From an uncultured Opitutia bacterium (GTDB lineage: Bacteria > Verrucomicrobiota > Verrucomicrobiia > Opitutales > UBA953), in contig CAIYUD010000042.1 of NCBI GenBank assembly GCA_903929325.1, forward strand, positions 1 through 14,127: a DNA stretch of 14,127 nucleotides. The letters are read 5' to 3'. The translations under genes were made by a program, and so were the position numbers. Each line of letters starts with the position of its first letter. The first letter of the stretch is position 1. The notes under the pieces are model-generated. The model had not been told where the DNA came from. It saw only the letters and a program-made list of their open reading frames with translations, and did no database searches. Below, piece after piece: positions 7,038-14,127 of this stretch.

Positions 7038-7119
7038 GGTGCGGTAGCCAAGTGGTAAGGCCGGGCTCTGCAAAAGCCCCATTCGTCGGTTCGATTCCGA
7101 CCCGCACCTCCACCTGGGA
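7028..7119 (+). repeat. Inverted repeat bracketing tRNA-Cys
   Basis: TCCCAGG (7028-7034) lies three bases before the tRNA and its complement CCTGGGA (7113-7119) lies directly after CCA. In the precursor these would form a 7-base stem stacked under the acceptor stem, interrupted by AAC on the 5' side. It could hold precursor ends together or be chance. Confidence 0.5.
7038..7112 (+). tRNA. tRNA-Cys (anticodon GCA)
   Basis: Reads as a complete cloverleaf on the plus strand. The acceptor stem GGTGCGG (7038-7044) pairs fully with CCGCACC (7102-7108). The D stem is GCC/GGC, and the anticodon stem GGGCT/AGCCC encloses the loop CTGCAAA with anticodon GCA at 7070-7072. A five-base variable region follows, then the T stem GTCGG/CCGAC with loop TTCGATT. 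The discriminator base is U (7109), as expected for cysteine identity, and CCA is encoded (7110-7112). It is the only gene on this strand in the window. It runs head-on towards the glycoside hydrolase gene, whose stop is 11 bases away. Confidence 0.97.
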
Positions 7120-7122
7120 AAC

Positions 7123-7869
7123 TCAACGTGCCAGCGGCATTGAAAAAACGCGCACGTAATCGACAGTCATCTCAGCAGGCAGTTGACCGTTATCGATGGG
7201 ATGTTTGCCGGCATCATGCCCAATCATCGTTAACCAAACCTGCTGAGGGCCTTGTGGAAAAAGTTTGGCAGGAGCCGTCAGCACAGGACGCCCATCAAAT
7301 GTCATGACGGTTTCCTGCTCACCCCAAAGACATCCCCAGGTATGGAAATCAAGCGAGAGGTCAGGCGTCGTTACCACGGCATGCCCACCTACGCTCATTT
7401 TTACAGGTAATGGATTCCAGCGATGGATCGACGTGCTGTAATGCGTCAGGTTATAGGTGTCGGTCTCCACGATATCCATCTCTTGCAAGGTCTTGCTCGG
7501 ACCTGTTCCTCCCTGCCCGTCATGCATTTGTAGCCAGAAAGACCCATGCCAACCCGCACCCTTGGGGTATTTCATCCGTGCTTCGAAATAGCCATGCGTA
7601 AACTCGCGGCGCGAAATAATTCCCGCCCCGGTGTAACCTTTACCGCGAACCTCTTGCTTGCGACCCGTAAGGACAAGCAAACCGTCACGTAACGAAATAT
7701 TCTCGGGCACCTGCGTGCTCAAAAGCTTACTGTCCGTACGTACAATCCATTCACGGTCATTCAACTCTTTGGCATTAAAGTCATCACCCCACACCTGCAG
7801 CCACCCCTCAGGAGGCGCAGCAGGCACAACCACTGATAATGAGAGCGCTAAGAAAATAGCGCCTTTCAT
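7123..7869 (-). CDS. Secreted glycoside hydrolase family 16 protein
   Basis: GH16 enzymes cut beta-1,3/1,4 glucans or galactans such as laminarin, lichenan, agar or carrageenan with retention of configuration. The substrate here cannot be told from the sequence. A signal peptide covers about residues 1-18, so the 248-residue protein is exported. There is no lipobox or carbohydrate-binding module. The catalytic motif is EMDIVE (130-135), giving nucleophile Glu130, assisting Asp132 and acid/base Glu135. The GYFEARMKYPKGAGWHGSFW block and the C-terminal VDYVRVF strand are typical of the jelly-roll fold. Its ATG directly follows the argG stop (TAAATG, no gap), with no Shine-Dalgarno sequence, so it is probably translated by coupling as the last gene of the arginine operon. 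That is an unusual setting for a polysaccharide-degrading enzyme. No obvious terminator follows before the convergent tRNA. Confidence 0.9.
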   Translation of the reverse strand: MKGAIFLALSLSVVVPAAPPEGWLQVWGDDFNAKELNDREWIVRTDSKLLSTQVPENISLRDGLLVLTGRKQEVRGKGYTGAGIISRREFTHGYFEARMKYPKGAGWHGSFWLQMHDGQGGTGPSKTLQEMDIVETDTYNLTHYSTSIHRWNPLPVKMSVGGHAVVTTPDLSLDFHTWGCLWGEQETVMTFDGRPVLTAPAKLFPQGPQQVWLTMIGHDAGKHPIDNGQLPAEMTVDYVRVFSMPLAR

Positions 7870-9132
7870 TTATCGAGCAGGCTTACGCAGACTGTCGGGA
7901 CCGTTCACCTTGGCGTTCACGCGAAGACGTAAGCCATTCAGGCGAATGAAGCCCGTAGCGTCGTCTTGATTGTAAGCCTTGGTAGGATCCGCTTCCATCG
8001 TGGCAATATGCGGATTGTAGAGCGAGCGCGGGCTCTTCCGGCCAGCAACATAAACGCCGCCCTTGTAAAGCTTCACACGAACCGTACCGGTGACGTTACG
8101 CTGGGACTCTGTGACGAGTGTCTGCAAGGCAAGACGCTCCGGTGCATACCAAAAACCGTTATACACGAGAGCCGCATAACGCGGGATTAAGGAGTCGCGC
8201 AAGTTCATCACTTCGCGATCCATCGTGAGGGATTCAATTTGGCGATGTGCGAACTGCAAAATGGTGCCACCGGGTGTCTCGTAGACGCCGCGACTCTTCA
8301 TCCCAACGAAACGGTTTTCCACCATGTCGACGCGGCCAACGCCGTGTTTACCACCCAAGCGATTCAACTCACGCATGACGCCTAAGGGATTCAGCTTCTT
8401 GCCATTCACAGCTACGCAATCGCCGGTGCGGTACTCAAGTTCAACAAACTCAGGCTTGTTGGGCGCATCCTCAGGAGCGACCGAGAGCTTAAACATGTCC
8501 TTATGCTTCGGCGAAAATACATCGAGCCATGGATCCTCGAGGATACCTGCTTCATAGGAGATATGGAGTAAGTTGCGGTCGCTCGAATAGGGCTTCTTGG
8601 CACTGGCCTGCACAGGAATTTTGTGGCGCGCACAGTAGTCAATCATCTCAGCACGGCCTGGAAACTCGGCACGAAAAGTCTCATCGCGCCAAGGTGCGAT
8701 AATTTCAAGGTCAGGGGCCAAGGCAGCAGCCGTTAACTCGAAACGAACTTGGTCGTTACCCTTTCCGGTAGCACCGTGGGCGATAGCGGTGGCACCTTCC
8801 TTGCGGGCAATCTCCACCATGCGCTTCGCAATGAGTGGACGCGCAATGGATGTGCCGAGGAAGTATTGTCCTTCGTAAATGGCATTCGCCTGCAACATCG
8901 GGTAGATGAAGTCCTTCGCGAACTCCGCTTGAAGGTCGTCGACGTAAAGCTTAGCGGCGCCTGTCTTACGAGCCTTGGCAGGCAGACCGTCGAGTTCATC
9001 CTCTTGGCCGACGTTTGCACAGAATGCAATAATCTCAGCGTTGTGATGCTCCTTAATCCAGGAAAGCAGGACGGAGGTGTCGAGACCGCCAGAGTAGGCC
9101 AAGACGATCTTCTTCTTAGGGGACTTCTTCAT
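7870..9132 (-). CDS. argG: Argininosuccinate synthase
   Basis: Joins citrulline and aspartate with ATP to give argininosuccinate, the seventh step of arginine synthesis, in the cytoplasm. The 420 residues have family length. The N-terminal ATP loop is AYSGGLDTS (12-20). The GATGKGNDQVRFE block follows near residue 120, then SSDRNLLHISYEAG and the central HGVGRVDMVENR. The C-terminal half contains the SRGVYETPGGTIL segment. The product needs ArgH, which is not encoded in this window. The ATG at 9132 is 17 bases after the argF stop and has no Shine-Dalgarno sequence. The TAA at 7872-7870 abuts the ATG of the glycoside hydrolase gene. Confidence 0.97.
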   Translation of the reverse strand: MKKSPKKKIVLAYSGGLDTSVLLSWIKEHHNAEIIAFCANVGQEDELDGLPAKARKTGAAKLYVDDLQAEFAKDFIYPMLQANAIYEGQYFLGTSIARPLIAKRMVEIARKEGATAIAHGATGKGNDQVRFELTAAALAPDLEIIAPWRDETFRAEFPGRAEMIDYCARHKIPVQASAKKPYSSDRNLLHISYEAGILEDPWLDVFSPKHKDMFKLSVAPEDAPNKPEFVELEYRTGDCVAVNGKKLNPLGVMRELNRLGGKHGVGRVDMVENRFVGMKSRGVYETPGGTILQFAHRQIESLTMDREVMNLRDSLIPRYAALVYNGFWYAPERLALQTLVTESQRNVTGTVRVKLYKGGVYVAGRKSPRSLYNPHIATMEADPTKAYNQDDATGFIRLNGLRLRVNAKVNGPDSLRKPAR

Positions 9133-9149
9133 GTGGATAGGTTGAAAGA

Positions 9150-10097
9150 TTAAGCGCGGGCAGCAGCAAGATGGGCAAGCAGGGCCTTTTGAACATGCAA
9201 GCGATTCTCCGCTTGATCAAAAATGATACTGGCAGGACTGCTGAGAACTTCCTGAGAAACCTCTTCGCCTGGATGAGCAGGCAAGCAGTGCATAAAGAAT
9301 GCACCAGGTTTCGCCAGTGACATTAATTTCGGTGTCACGCGGTAGCTATCGAGCTCTTTGAGTCGTTGAGCCTTTTCAGCCTCCATGCCCATGCTAACCC
9401 AAACATCTGTATAGACCATATCCGCGCCACGCACCGCAGCTTCAGGGTCTTCGTTAAAGGTGTACGTTGGCGTAAGCTTATCGCGACGCAGCTGCTCCTG
9501 GATTTCTTTGCCAGGCGCATAGCCCTTCGGACCGGAAAGCACGACTTCCACGCCAAGGATTGCTCCGGCAAGGATGAACGAGTTCGCCATGTTGCAAGCG
9601 GTGTCGCCCAAGAAGGCGACTTTTCTTCCACGCAAACATTCGGCATAGGCTTCGGGCCGACCTGGCGACCAGCGCTCAGCGAGCGTGAACATATCCGTCA
9701 TCAATTGACAGGGGTGCAGGAAGTCCGAAAGCGCATTGACGACGGGCATCGATCCTTGCGCAGCAAAGTCGACAAGGAGTTGATGGTCGTGGCAACGGAT
9801 GACCATGCCATGCAGGTAGCGCGAAAGCACGCGGGCCGTGTCTGAAACAGTTTCACCACGCGAGAGCTGCATGTCGTCCGCATTCAACATGACCGGTTGG
9901 CCACCCAACTCGTGCACGCCTACTTGAAAGGAAACACGTGTGCGGGTGCTTTTCTTGAAAAAGAGTAAACCCCAAGACTGACGAGCCAAAGACGGAGGCG
10001 TGTGACGTCCACGGCCAGCCTTAAGCGCTGCGGCCGTCGCAAAAATGGCCGCAATCTCATCGAAGCTTAAATCGGACTCCTTGAGGAAGTGTCTCAT
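9150..10097 (-). CDS. argF: Ornithine carbamoyltransferase
   Basis: Transfers the carbamoyl group from carbamoyl phosphate to ornithine, giving citrulline, in the cytoplasm; family members are usually trimers. In the 315 residues the carbamoyl phosphate loop is STRTR (50-54), HPCQ is at 128-131, the ornithine loop SMGME is at 235-239, and HCLP is at 270-273. DVWVSMG and HCLPAH mark the ornithine enzyme rather than aspartate carbamoyltransferase or the acetylornithine variant of Xanthomonas and Bacteroides. The biosynthetic role follows from its place between argD and argG; no arginine deiminase genes are near. The start ATG at 10097 matches the family N-terminus RHFLKESDL. It lies 58 bases after argD, the second-longest gap in the operon, with no clear promoter or ribosome site in the gap. 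Confidence 0.97.
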   Translation of the reverse strand: MRHFLKESDLSFDEIAAIFATAAALKAGRGRHTPPSLARQSWGLLFFKKSTRTRVSFQVGVHELGGQPVMLNADDMQLSRGETVSDTARVLSRYLHGMVIRCHDHQLLVDFAAQGSMPVVNALSDFLHPCQLMTDMFTLAERWSPGRPEAYAECLRGRKVAFLGDTACNMANSFILAGAILGVEVVLSGPKGYAPGKEIQEQLRRDKLTPTYTFNEDPEAAVRGADMVYTDVWVSMGMEAEKAQRLKELDSYRVTPKLMSLAKPGAFFMHCLPAHPGEEVSQEVLSSPASIIFDQAENRLHVQKALLAHLAAARA

Positions 10098-10155
10098 CTC
10101 AGGAAAAAGTGGACAATGACAGTACGGGTCGGATTGGACAGCGGAAAATAGCGGC

Positions 10156-11364
10156 TTAAGCCCGAGGAAGGCCCGCTAAAACCTTACCAAAGATGTCCAC
10201 AGACTGAGCTAATTCGGCCTCCGTAGCGGTTAAAGGCGGAAGGAAGCGAATCGCGTTCTCCCCTGCAGGAACCACCAAAAGGCCAGCCTCACGTAAAGCT
10301 GCAACAATCGGCCGAGGCTCACCATTCACGGCTACGCCGACCATATAGCCTAAACCGCGTAACTCGCGGAAAATATCAGGCCGGGTTAAACCCGCAGCAC
10401 GGAGCGCAGCATGCCAAGCTGGCGACTGCTTCGTAACCTGTGCAAGCAGACCTTCTTTTTCAATGACCTCTAACGTCGCCAGTGCGGCTGTTGCCGCTAA
10501 CGGAGATCCGCCAAAAGTGGTTCCGTGAGACCCCGGTGTAAAAAGGTCATCATGTGGCGGTGACACCCAAATAGCACCGATCGGAAATCCAGCACCAAGA
10601 CCTTTGGCCATCGCAATCGCATCCGGAAGAACACAAGCCTGCTCGAAGGCAAAAAATGTTCCCGTACGACCGATGCCGCACTGAATTTCATCAAGTAATA
10701 GTAGTATGTTCCGCTCTGAACACAGCACACGAAGTTCACGCAAGAATGTTGGGTCAGCGACAAAAACGCCACCCTCCCCCTGCACCGTTTCAACAAGCGC
10801 AGCGGCAGTTGTTTTGGCATCTAATAAACGATCCCATGCTTTAATATCATTTAAGGGTGCAGACGGAAATCCTGCGAGCAGTGGCCGAAATCCTTTTTGA
10901 ATTTTTTCCTGAGGCGTCGCTGACATACCCCCAAAGGTACGTCCATGAAATGCGCGTTCTGCCACAACAACAGTTGTGCAAACACCCTCTGCCCCAGCCT
11001 TACGCTGACCATGCAACCGTGAGAGCTTAATCAGTGCCTCATTAGCCTCAGCCCCGCTGTTGCAAAAGAGTGCCCGACCTGGACCGCAACGCTTGGATAA
11101 TTCAGCTGCGAGCTGAACCACCGGTTCACTGCGGAAAAGATTACTCACATGGATCAACTTGCCGGCTTGTTCACGGACGCGAGCGACCCATGTCGGGTGA
11201 GCGTGACCCAATGCATTGACCGCAATACCTGTCGAAAAGTCTAAGTAGGCTTTACCAGAATCATCCCAGACGCGCGCGCCCTCGCCGCGGACCAATGTCA
11301 CAGGCAAGGTCGCGTAGTTGCCCATAAGGAAACGGGCATGCAGGTCTGCAGTGTTTTCGGCCAT
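10156..11364 (-). CDS. argD: Acetylornithine aminotransferase
   Basis: PLP enzyme of class III that makes N-acetylornithine from N-acetylglutamate semialdehyde with glutamate as amino donor. In many bacteria the same protein also serves as succinyldiaminopimelate aminotransferase in lysine synthesis, and that cannot be excluded here. The 402 residues include NSGAEANEALIK (102-113) for the cofactor phosphate, Asp225 in LLLLDEIQCG, and the Schiff-base lysine Lys254 in AMAKGLGAGFPIGA. HGTTFGGSPLA follows. The start ATG shares one base with the argB stop (TGATG), which implies reinitiation by ribosomes finishing argB. Its position between argB and argF supports the arginine role over ornithine or GABA aminotransferase. 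Confidence 0.96.
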   Translation of the reverse strand: MAENTADLHARFLMGNYATLPVTLVRGEGARVWDDSGKAYLDFSTGIAVNALGHAHPTWVARVREQAGKLIHVSNLFRSEPVVQLAAELSKRCGPGRALFCNSGAEANEALIKLSRLHGQRKAGAEGVCTTVVVAERAFHGRTFGGMSATPQEKIQKGFRPLLAGFPSAPLNDIKAWDRLLDAKTTAAALVETVQGEGGVFVADPTFLRELRVLCSERNILLLLDEIQCGIGRTGTFFAFEQACVLPDAIAMAKGLGAGFPIGAIWVSPPHDDLFTPGSHGTTFGGSPLAATAALATLEVIEKEGLLAQVTKQSPAWHAALRAAGLTRPDIFRELRGLGYMVGVAVNGEPRPIVAALREAGLLVVPAGENAIRFLPPLTATEAELAQSVDIFGKVLAGLPRA

Positions 11365-12242
11365 CAGCTATGAACAATTTCCGTGCCGACCCCTTTGTCA
11401 GTAAAGATTTCCAAGAGAAGACTGTGCGGCACACGGCCATCAATAAAGTGCACGCGACGCACACCGTCTCGCAGCGCCTTTACGGCACTATCAACCTTCG
11501 GGATCATGCCACCATCGACAACACCCGCGCGCTTCAATTCGTCGACTTCACCAATACGCAAAGTTGGAATGAGCGAGGCCGGATCCTTGGCATCCTTAAG
11601 CAAACCAGGCACGTCGCTCATAAAGATCAACCGGCGAGCACGCAATGAACCGGCGATGGCTGCAGCAGCGACATCTGCGTTGGTATTGTAAGGCTGATCA
11701 TCCTCATCGAGGGCAATCGGTGATATCACCGGGACGTGTCCGTCTGCTTGGGCTTTCTTAATCAACTTCGTTTTCACGAATTTAATGTCGCCCACAAAAC
11801 CGACGTCGACCTCTTTGCCGGTAGCATCACGTACCAACATCCGTTCGCACAGGTTAACCGCGTTGCCGGGCATACCTAAGGGATTAGCCCCTTTAGCGCG
11901 AAGCGCATCGCAGATTTCTTTGTTAATTTCTTCGTTCAGCGTGTGCTCAACAATCTTAACGGTGGCGGCATCGGTCACCCGCATGCCCGCGCGAAACTCG
12001 GCTTTGATCCCGGCTTTATCCATGGCACGGGTGATTGCCTTTCCGCCACCATGCACGACCACAACTTGAATGCCGACCGCAGCAAGAAAAGCGATGTCAG
12101 TAGCGACGCGCTCACGCCCTGAAGGATCAGGATCATCCATGAAGCTACCGCCGTACTTTACAACGAAGGTAGAGCCACGGAATTTGTGGATGTAAGACAG
12201 GGCTTCGAGAAGGACCTCGGCCTTTTCTGCAGGCGTACTCAT
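11364..12242 (-). CDS. argB: N-acetylglutamate kinase, arginine-sensitive type
   Basis: Amino acid kinase family enzyme that phosphorylates N-acetylglutamate with ATP. The 292 residues show VVKYGGS near residue 27, VVVHGGGKAI with MRVTDAAT soon after, NTNADVAAAAIAG, and the kinase C-terminus DGGMIPKVDSAV. Two features mark the arginine-inhibited hexameric form known from Pseudomonas and Thermotoga. One is a mobile N-terminal helix before the kinase core (about 23 residues, with EALSYIHKF). The other is the C-terminal signature HFIDGRVPHSLLLEIFTD plus KGVGT. With argJ upstream, feedback control by arginine probably acts here; that is inference. The ATG at 12242 lies five bases after a short palindrome and has no Shine-Dalgarno sequence. 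Confidence 0.97.
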   Translation of the reverse strand: MSTPAEKAEVLLEALSYIHKFRGSTFVVKYGGSFMDDPDPSGRERVATDIAFLAAVGIQVVVVHGGGKAITRAMDKAGIKAEFRAGMRVTDAATVKIVEHTLNEEINKEICDALRAKGANPLGMPGNAVNLCERMLVRDATGKEVDVGFVGDIKFVKTKLIKKAQADGHVPVISPIALDEDDQPYNTNADVAAAAIAGSLRARRLIFMSDVPGLLKDAKDPASLIPTLRIGEVDELKRAGVVDGGMIPKVDSAVKALRDGVRRVHFIDGRVPHSLLLEIFTDKGVGTEIVHS

Positions 12243-12247
12243 CGGAC

Positions 12248-12262
12248 GGTGAAAGTTTCACC
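12248..12262 (-). promoter_or_regulatory. Palindrome just upstream of argB
   Basis: GGTGAAACTTTCACC is a perfect 7-base inverted repeat about one central base, ending five bases before the argB ATG. As RNA it can form a five-base stem with a five-base loop over the usual ribosome-binding region. As DNA it could be a small operator. Which, if either, cannot be decided from the sequence. Confidence 0.35.
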
Positions 12263-12303
12263 CAGTTACGCGACCGCGCAATAGGGAAAACAAGGCAAGG
12301 AGC

Positions 12304-13530
12304 TCACTCACTCTTATTGAAGTTCACGTAGGCCTCGGAAAGGTCTGTCGTGAGCAAGCGGAAGCTAGCCTCGCCGAGGTGCAAATGGAGTTTCACGGTA
12401 AATCGACGCTGAGTAACCACTGCCTTCCAGCGGGGCTTGTTTTCAGGCAAAGGAAGTCCACCAACCACTGCTGGCACGTCATCGTAGGAGATATCTAACT
12501 TGGTCTCGTCTAGGCCGATCCTGGCGTAGCCAGCAGCATCAGCCAAACGACCCCAATTCGGGTCTTCGCCGTACCACGCAGACTTAACTAACAGTGAATT
12601 ACCAATAGCCCGAGCCACGGCTTCGGCCTCGGCGCGCGTACGACCGCCCGAGACTTCGACAGAAACCATTTTGGTTACCTTCTCGCCATCGCCGACAATT
12701 TTTTCGGCGAGTACGAAGCAGACCTTGTCGAGGGCTTCTTGGAAAAGTTTTTGTAGGCCCGCAGGAGCACTGTCCAACGAAACCCCACTCGCGCCGGTAG
12801 CCAGCAGCAGCACGGTGTCATTGGTAGACATATCACCATCAACACTCACACAGTTGAAGGACTGTTCAGTGGCGGCCAATAAAGCTGTGCGTAACGTAGC
12901 AGGCGCCGCATCGAGATCTGTCGCCACAAACGCAAGCATCGTGGCCATGTTTGGCTCAATCATACCCGCGCCTTTAGCCATACCCGAAACAGTGAACGTA
13001 CGCCCTTCCCAATCGAAACGTGCGGTAACAGTTTTTGGACGTGTATCCGAAGTAAGGATCGACCAAGCCGAGCGATCGCCTTCTTCGGAAGTCTTCGCAA
13101 GGCGTGCACCTGCTTCGGCGATACCTTTCGCAACTTTTGGCATTGGCATGAGTTCACCAATCCGACCCGTCGAACAGACTAGAAATGGTTCACCGGGAGC
13201 CTTGGCTGCCTCCGCAGAGAGCTTCGTCATGGCGCGAGCATCGAGCATACCCTGATCGGCCGTACAGGCGTTGGCGTTACCGCTGTTGGCAACAAACCCA
13301 CGAACGCGGCCGGCCGACGAAACTAAGATTTCTTGGGACACGCGCACAGGTGCAGCCTTTACGTCATTCGTCGTAAAGACGCCGGCAGCCGAACACAGAC
13401 GGTCAGCCACAACCAATGTCAGGTCGAGGCGCTCTTGGTTTTTGTTACGAATATCACAACCGGCAGCGCCAACCCGAAGGCCAGGCACATCCGTTAGACC
13501 AGGAGAGTTATCCGAGATACGTAGGGACAT
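12304..13530 (-). CDS. argJ: Glutamate N-acetyltransferase / ornithine acetyltransferase
   Basis: Moves the acetyl group from acetylornithine to glutamate, recycling it. Bifunctional members also acetylate glutamate from acetyl-CoA, but which type this is cannot be read from the sequence. The 408-residue precursor is expected to cut itself between Ala196 and Thr197 in MIEPNMATMLAF, with Thr197 the nucleophile of the mature alpha/beta enzyme. The oxyanion region STGRIGELMPM (120-130) normally reads STGVIG, so an arginine replaces a small hydrophobic residue there. NSGNANACT and the C-terminal YGEDPNWGR are typical. Its presence explains why argA and argE are not needed in the operon. The ATG at 13530 is four bases after the argC stop; the TGA is 61 bases before argB. 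Confidence 0.96.
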   Translation of the reverse strand: MSLRISDNSPGLTDVPGLRVGAAGCDIRNKNQERLDLTLVVADRLCSAAGVFTTNDVKAAPVRVSQEILVSSAGRVRGFVANSGNANACTADQGMLDARAMTKLSAEAAKAPGEPFLVCSTGRIGELMPMPKVAKGIAEAGARLAKTSEEGDRSAWSILTSDTRPKTVTARFDWEGRTFTVSGMAKGAGMIEPNMATMLAFVATDLDAAPATLRTALLAATEQSFNCVSVDGDMSTNDTVLLLATGASGVSLDSAPAGLQKLFQEALDKVCFVLAEKIVGDGEKVTKMVSVEVSGGRTRAEAEAVARAIGNSLLVKSAWYGEDPNWGRLADAAGYARIGLDETKLDISYDDVPAVVGGLPLPENKPRWKAVVTQRRFTVKLHLHLGEASFRLLTTDLSEAYVNFNKSE

Positions 13531-13534
13531 AAAC

Positions 13535-14127
13535 TTAGCGAAGACCTTCGGTCTCCTCCCATCCTTGAATCAAGTTAAGGATCTGCACCGCTTGGCCACC
13601 CGCCCCTTTGAGCAAGTTATCAATCGCAGACGTAATCACTAAATTACCCGTACGTGCATCCGCTACCACCGACAGTGCCGCATGGTTAGAGTTAGCGACA
13701 TGCGCTGTGTCTGGGAAGTCGCCCGAACGAAGCAACTGTACGAAAGGAGACTTTTTGTAAACTGCCTGCCAAACCGCTTCGACCTGGGCAACTGTAACAC
13801 CCGCAGCAGGCACGGTAATCGTTGTAGCGATGCCACGGTGCATCGGGGCAAGGTGCGGGTTGAATTGCACAACCACTGGCTGTCCAGCAGCGGCTGCGAA
13901 ATTCTCTTCAATCTCTGCAATGTGCCGATGATTCGGCAGTCCATAAGCTTTGGCAGAACCATCGCGTTCACAGAAAAGGTAAGCGACTTCAGCTTTCTTG
14001 CCCGCCCCCGAAACGCCGCTCAGAGAGTTAATAACCAAACGACCAGGCTCTGGCTTAATCAAACCGGCCCGCAGCAATGGCGTGATGGGAAGTTGAATGC
14101 TTGTTGGGTAGCAACCGGGGCAGGCAA
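13535..14127 (-). CDS. argC: N-acetyl-gamma-glutamyl-phosphate reductase (N-terminus beyond window)
   Basis: NADPH-dependent reductase that turns N-acetylglutamyl phosphate into the semialdehyde, third step of arginine synthesis. The 196 residues present are about the C-terminal 60 percent of the usual protein; the nucleotide-binding N-terminus lies past the right edge. The catalytic cysteine is in PGCYPTS near the edge. The base residue is in FNPHLAPMHRGI, and the substrate loop sits between them. The residue before PGCYPT is Cys, where the family commonly has Asn. The frame stays open to the edge, so the TTG at 14077 is not the start. The gene is first of the arg genes seen and is followed by argJ after four bases. 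The operon promoter and any arginine repressor site would lie outside the window. Confidence 0.95.
   Translation of the reverse strand, partial: ACPGCYPTSIQLPITPLLRAGLIKPEPGRLVINSLSGVSGAGKKAEVAYLFCERDGSAKAYGLPNHRHIAEIEENFAAAAGQPVVVQFNPHLAPMHRGIATTITVPAAGVTVAQVEAVWQAVYKKSPFVQLLRSGDFPDTAHVANSNHAALSVVADARTGNLVITSAIDNLLKGAGGQAVQILNLIQGWEETEGLR

Noticed and set aside
5811..10155. TTGTCC repeated before ndk, the zinc-ribbon gene and argF as a shared -35 element
   Set aside because: Only the ndk copy has even a weak -10 at a plausible distance; the others lead into sequence without one.
13535..14077. argC starting at the TTG at 14077
   Set aside because: The frame continues upstream through PGCYPT with the catalytic cysteine to the window edge, so the TTG is an internal leucine codon.

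Overview
This is a 14.1 kb block of bacterial housekeeping genes. Thirteen protein genes lie on the minus strand, so they read from right to left. One tRNA gene is on the plus strand. Base composition looks moderate (about half G+C by eye, not computed). The taxon cannot be fixed from the sequence. The tilS-ftsH junction (also known in chlamydiae), the divergent secreted PEBP-like protein and the secreted GH16 enzyme fit a member of the Verrucomicrobiota/PVC group, possibly Opitutae-like. That is a tentative inference.

Right part (14127 to 7123): an arginine biosynthesis operon in the order argC (cut by the window edge), argJ, argB, argD, argF, argG. Its last gene is a secreted family-16 glycoside hydrolase whose ATG directly follows the argG stop codon. 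ArgJ implies the acetyl-recycling route. ArgB carries the N-terminal helix and C-terminal signature of arginine-inhibited N-acetylglutamate kinases, so feedback control probably acts at ArgB. argH is not in the window.

Centre (7122 to 5861): a tRNA-Cys(GCA) gene on the plus strand, a short divergent promoter region, then ispF (isoprenoid precursor synthesis) and ndk (nucleoside diphosphate kinase). ndk has the only strong Shine-Dalgarno sequence in the window, and it lies inside a small hairpin. A strong hairpin follows ndk and probably ends transcription.

Left part (5810 to 1): a zinc-ribbon membrane protein of unknown function, a secreted PEBP-like protein, serS, tilS and ftsH (C-terminus cut by the window edge). 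tilS and ftsH overlap by ATGA and are probably translationally coupled. This group combines translation accuracy (SerRS, tRNA-Ile lysidine synthesis) with membrane protein quality control.

I found no mobile element, CRISPR array, phage gene, frameshifted gene or defence cassette. No intergenic stretch exceeds about 110 bases. The more unusual points are the glycoside hydrolase attached to the arginine operon, the near absence of Shine-Dalgarno sequences, structured leaders at ndk, ispF and argB, and divergent active-site or ligand motifs in the PEBP-like protein and IspF.
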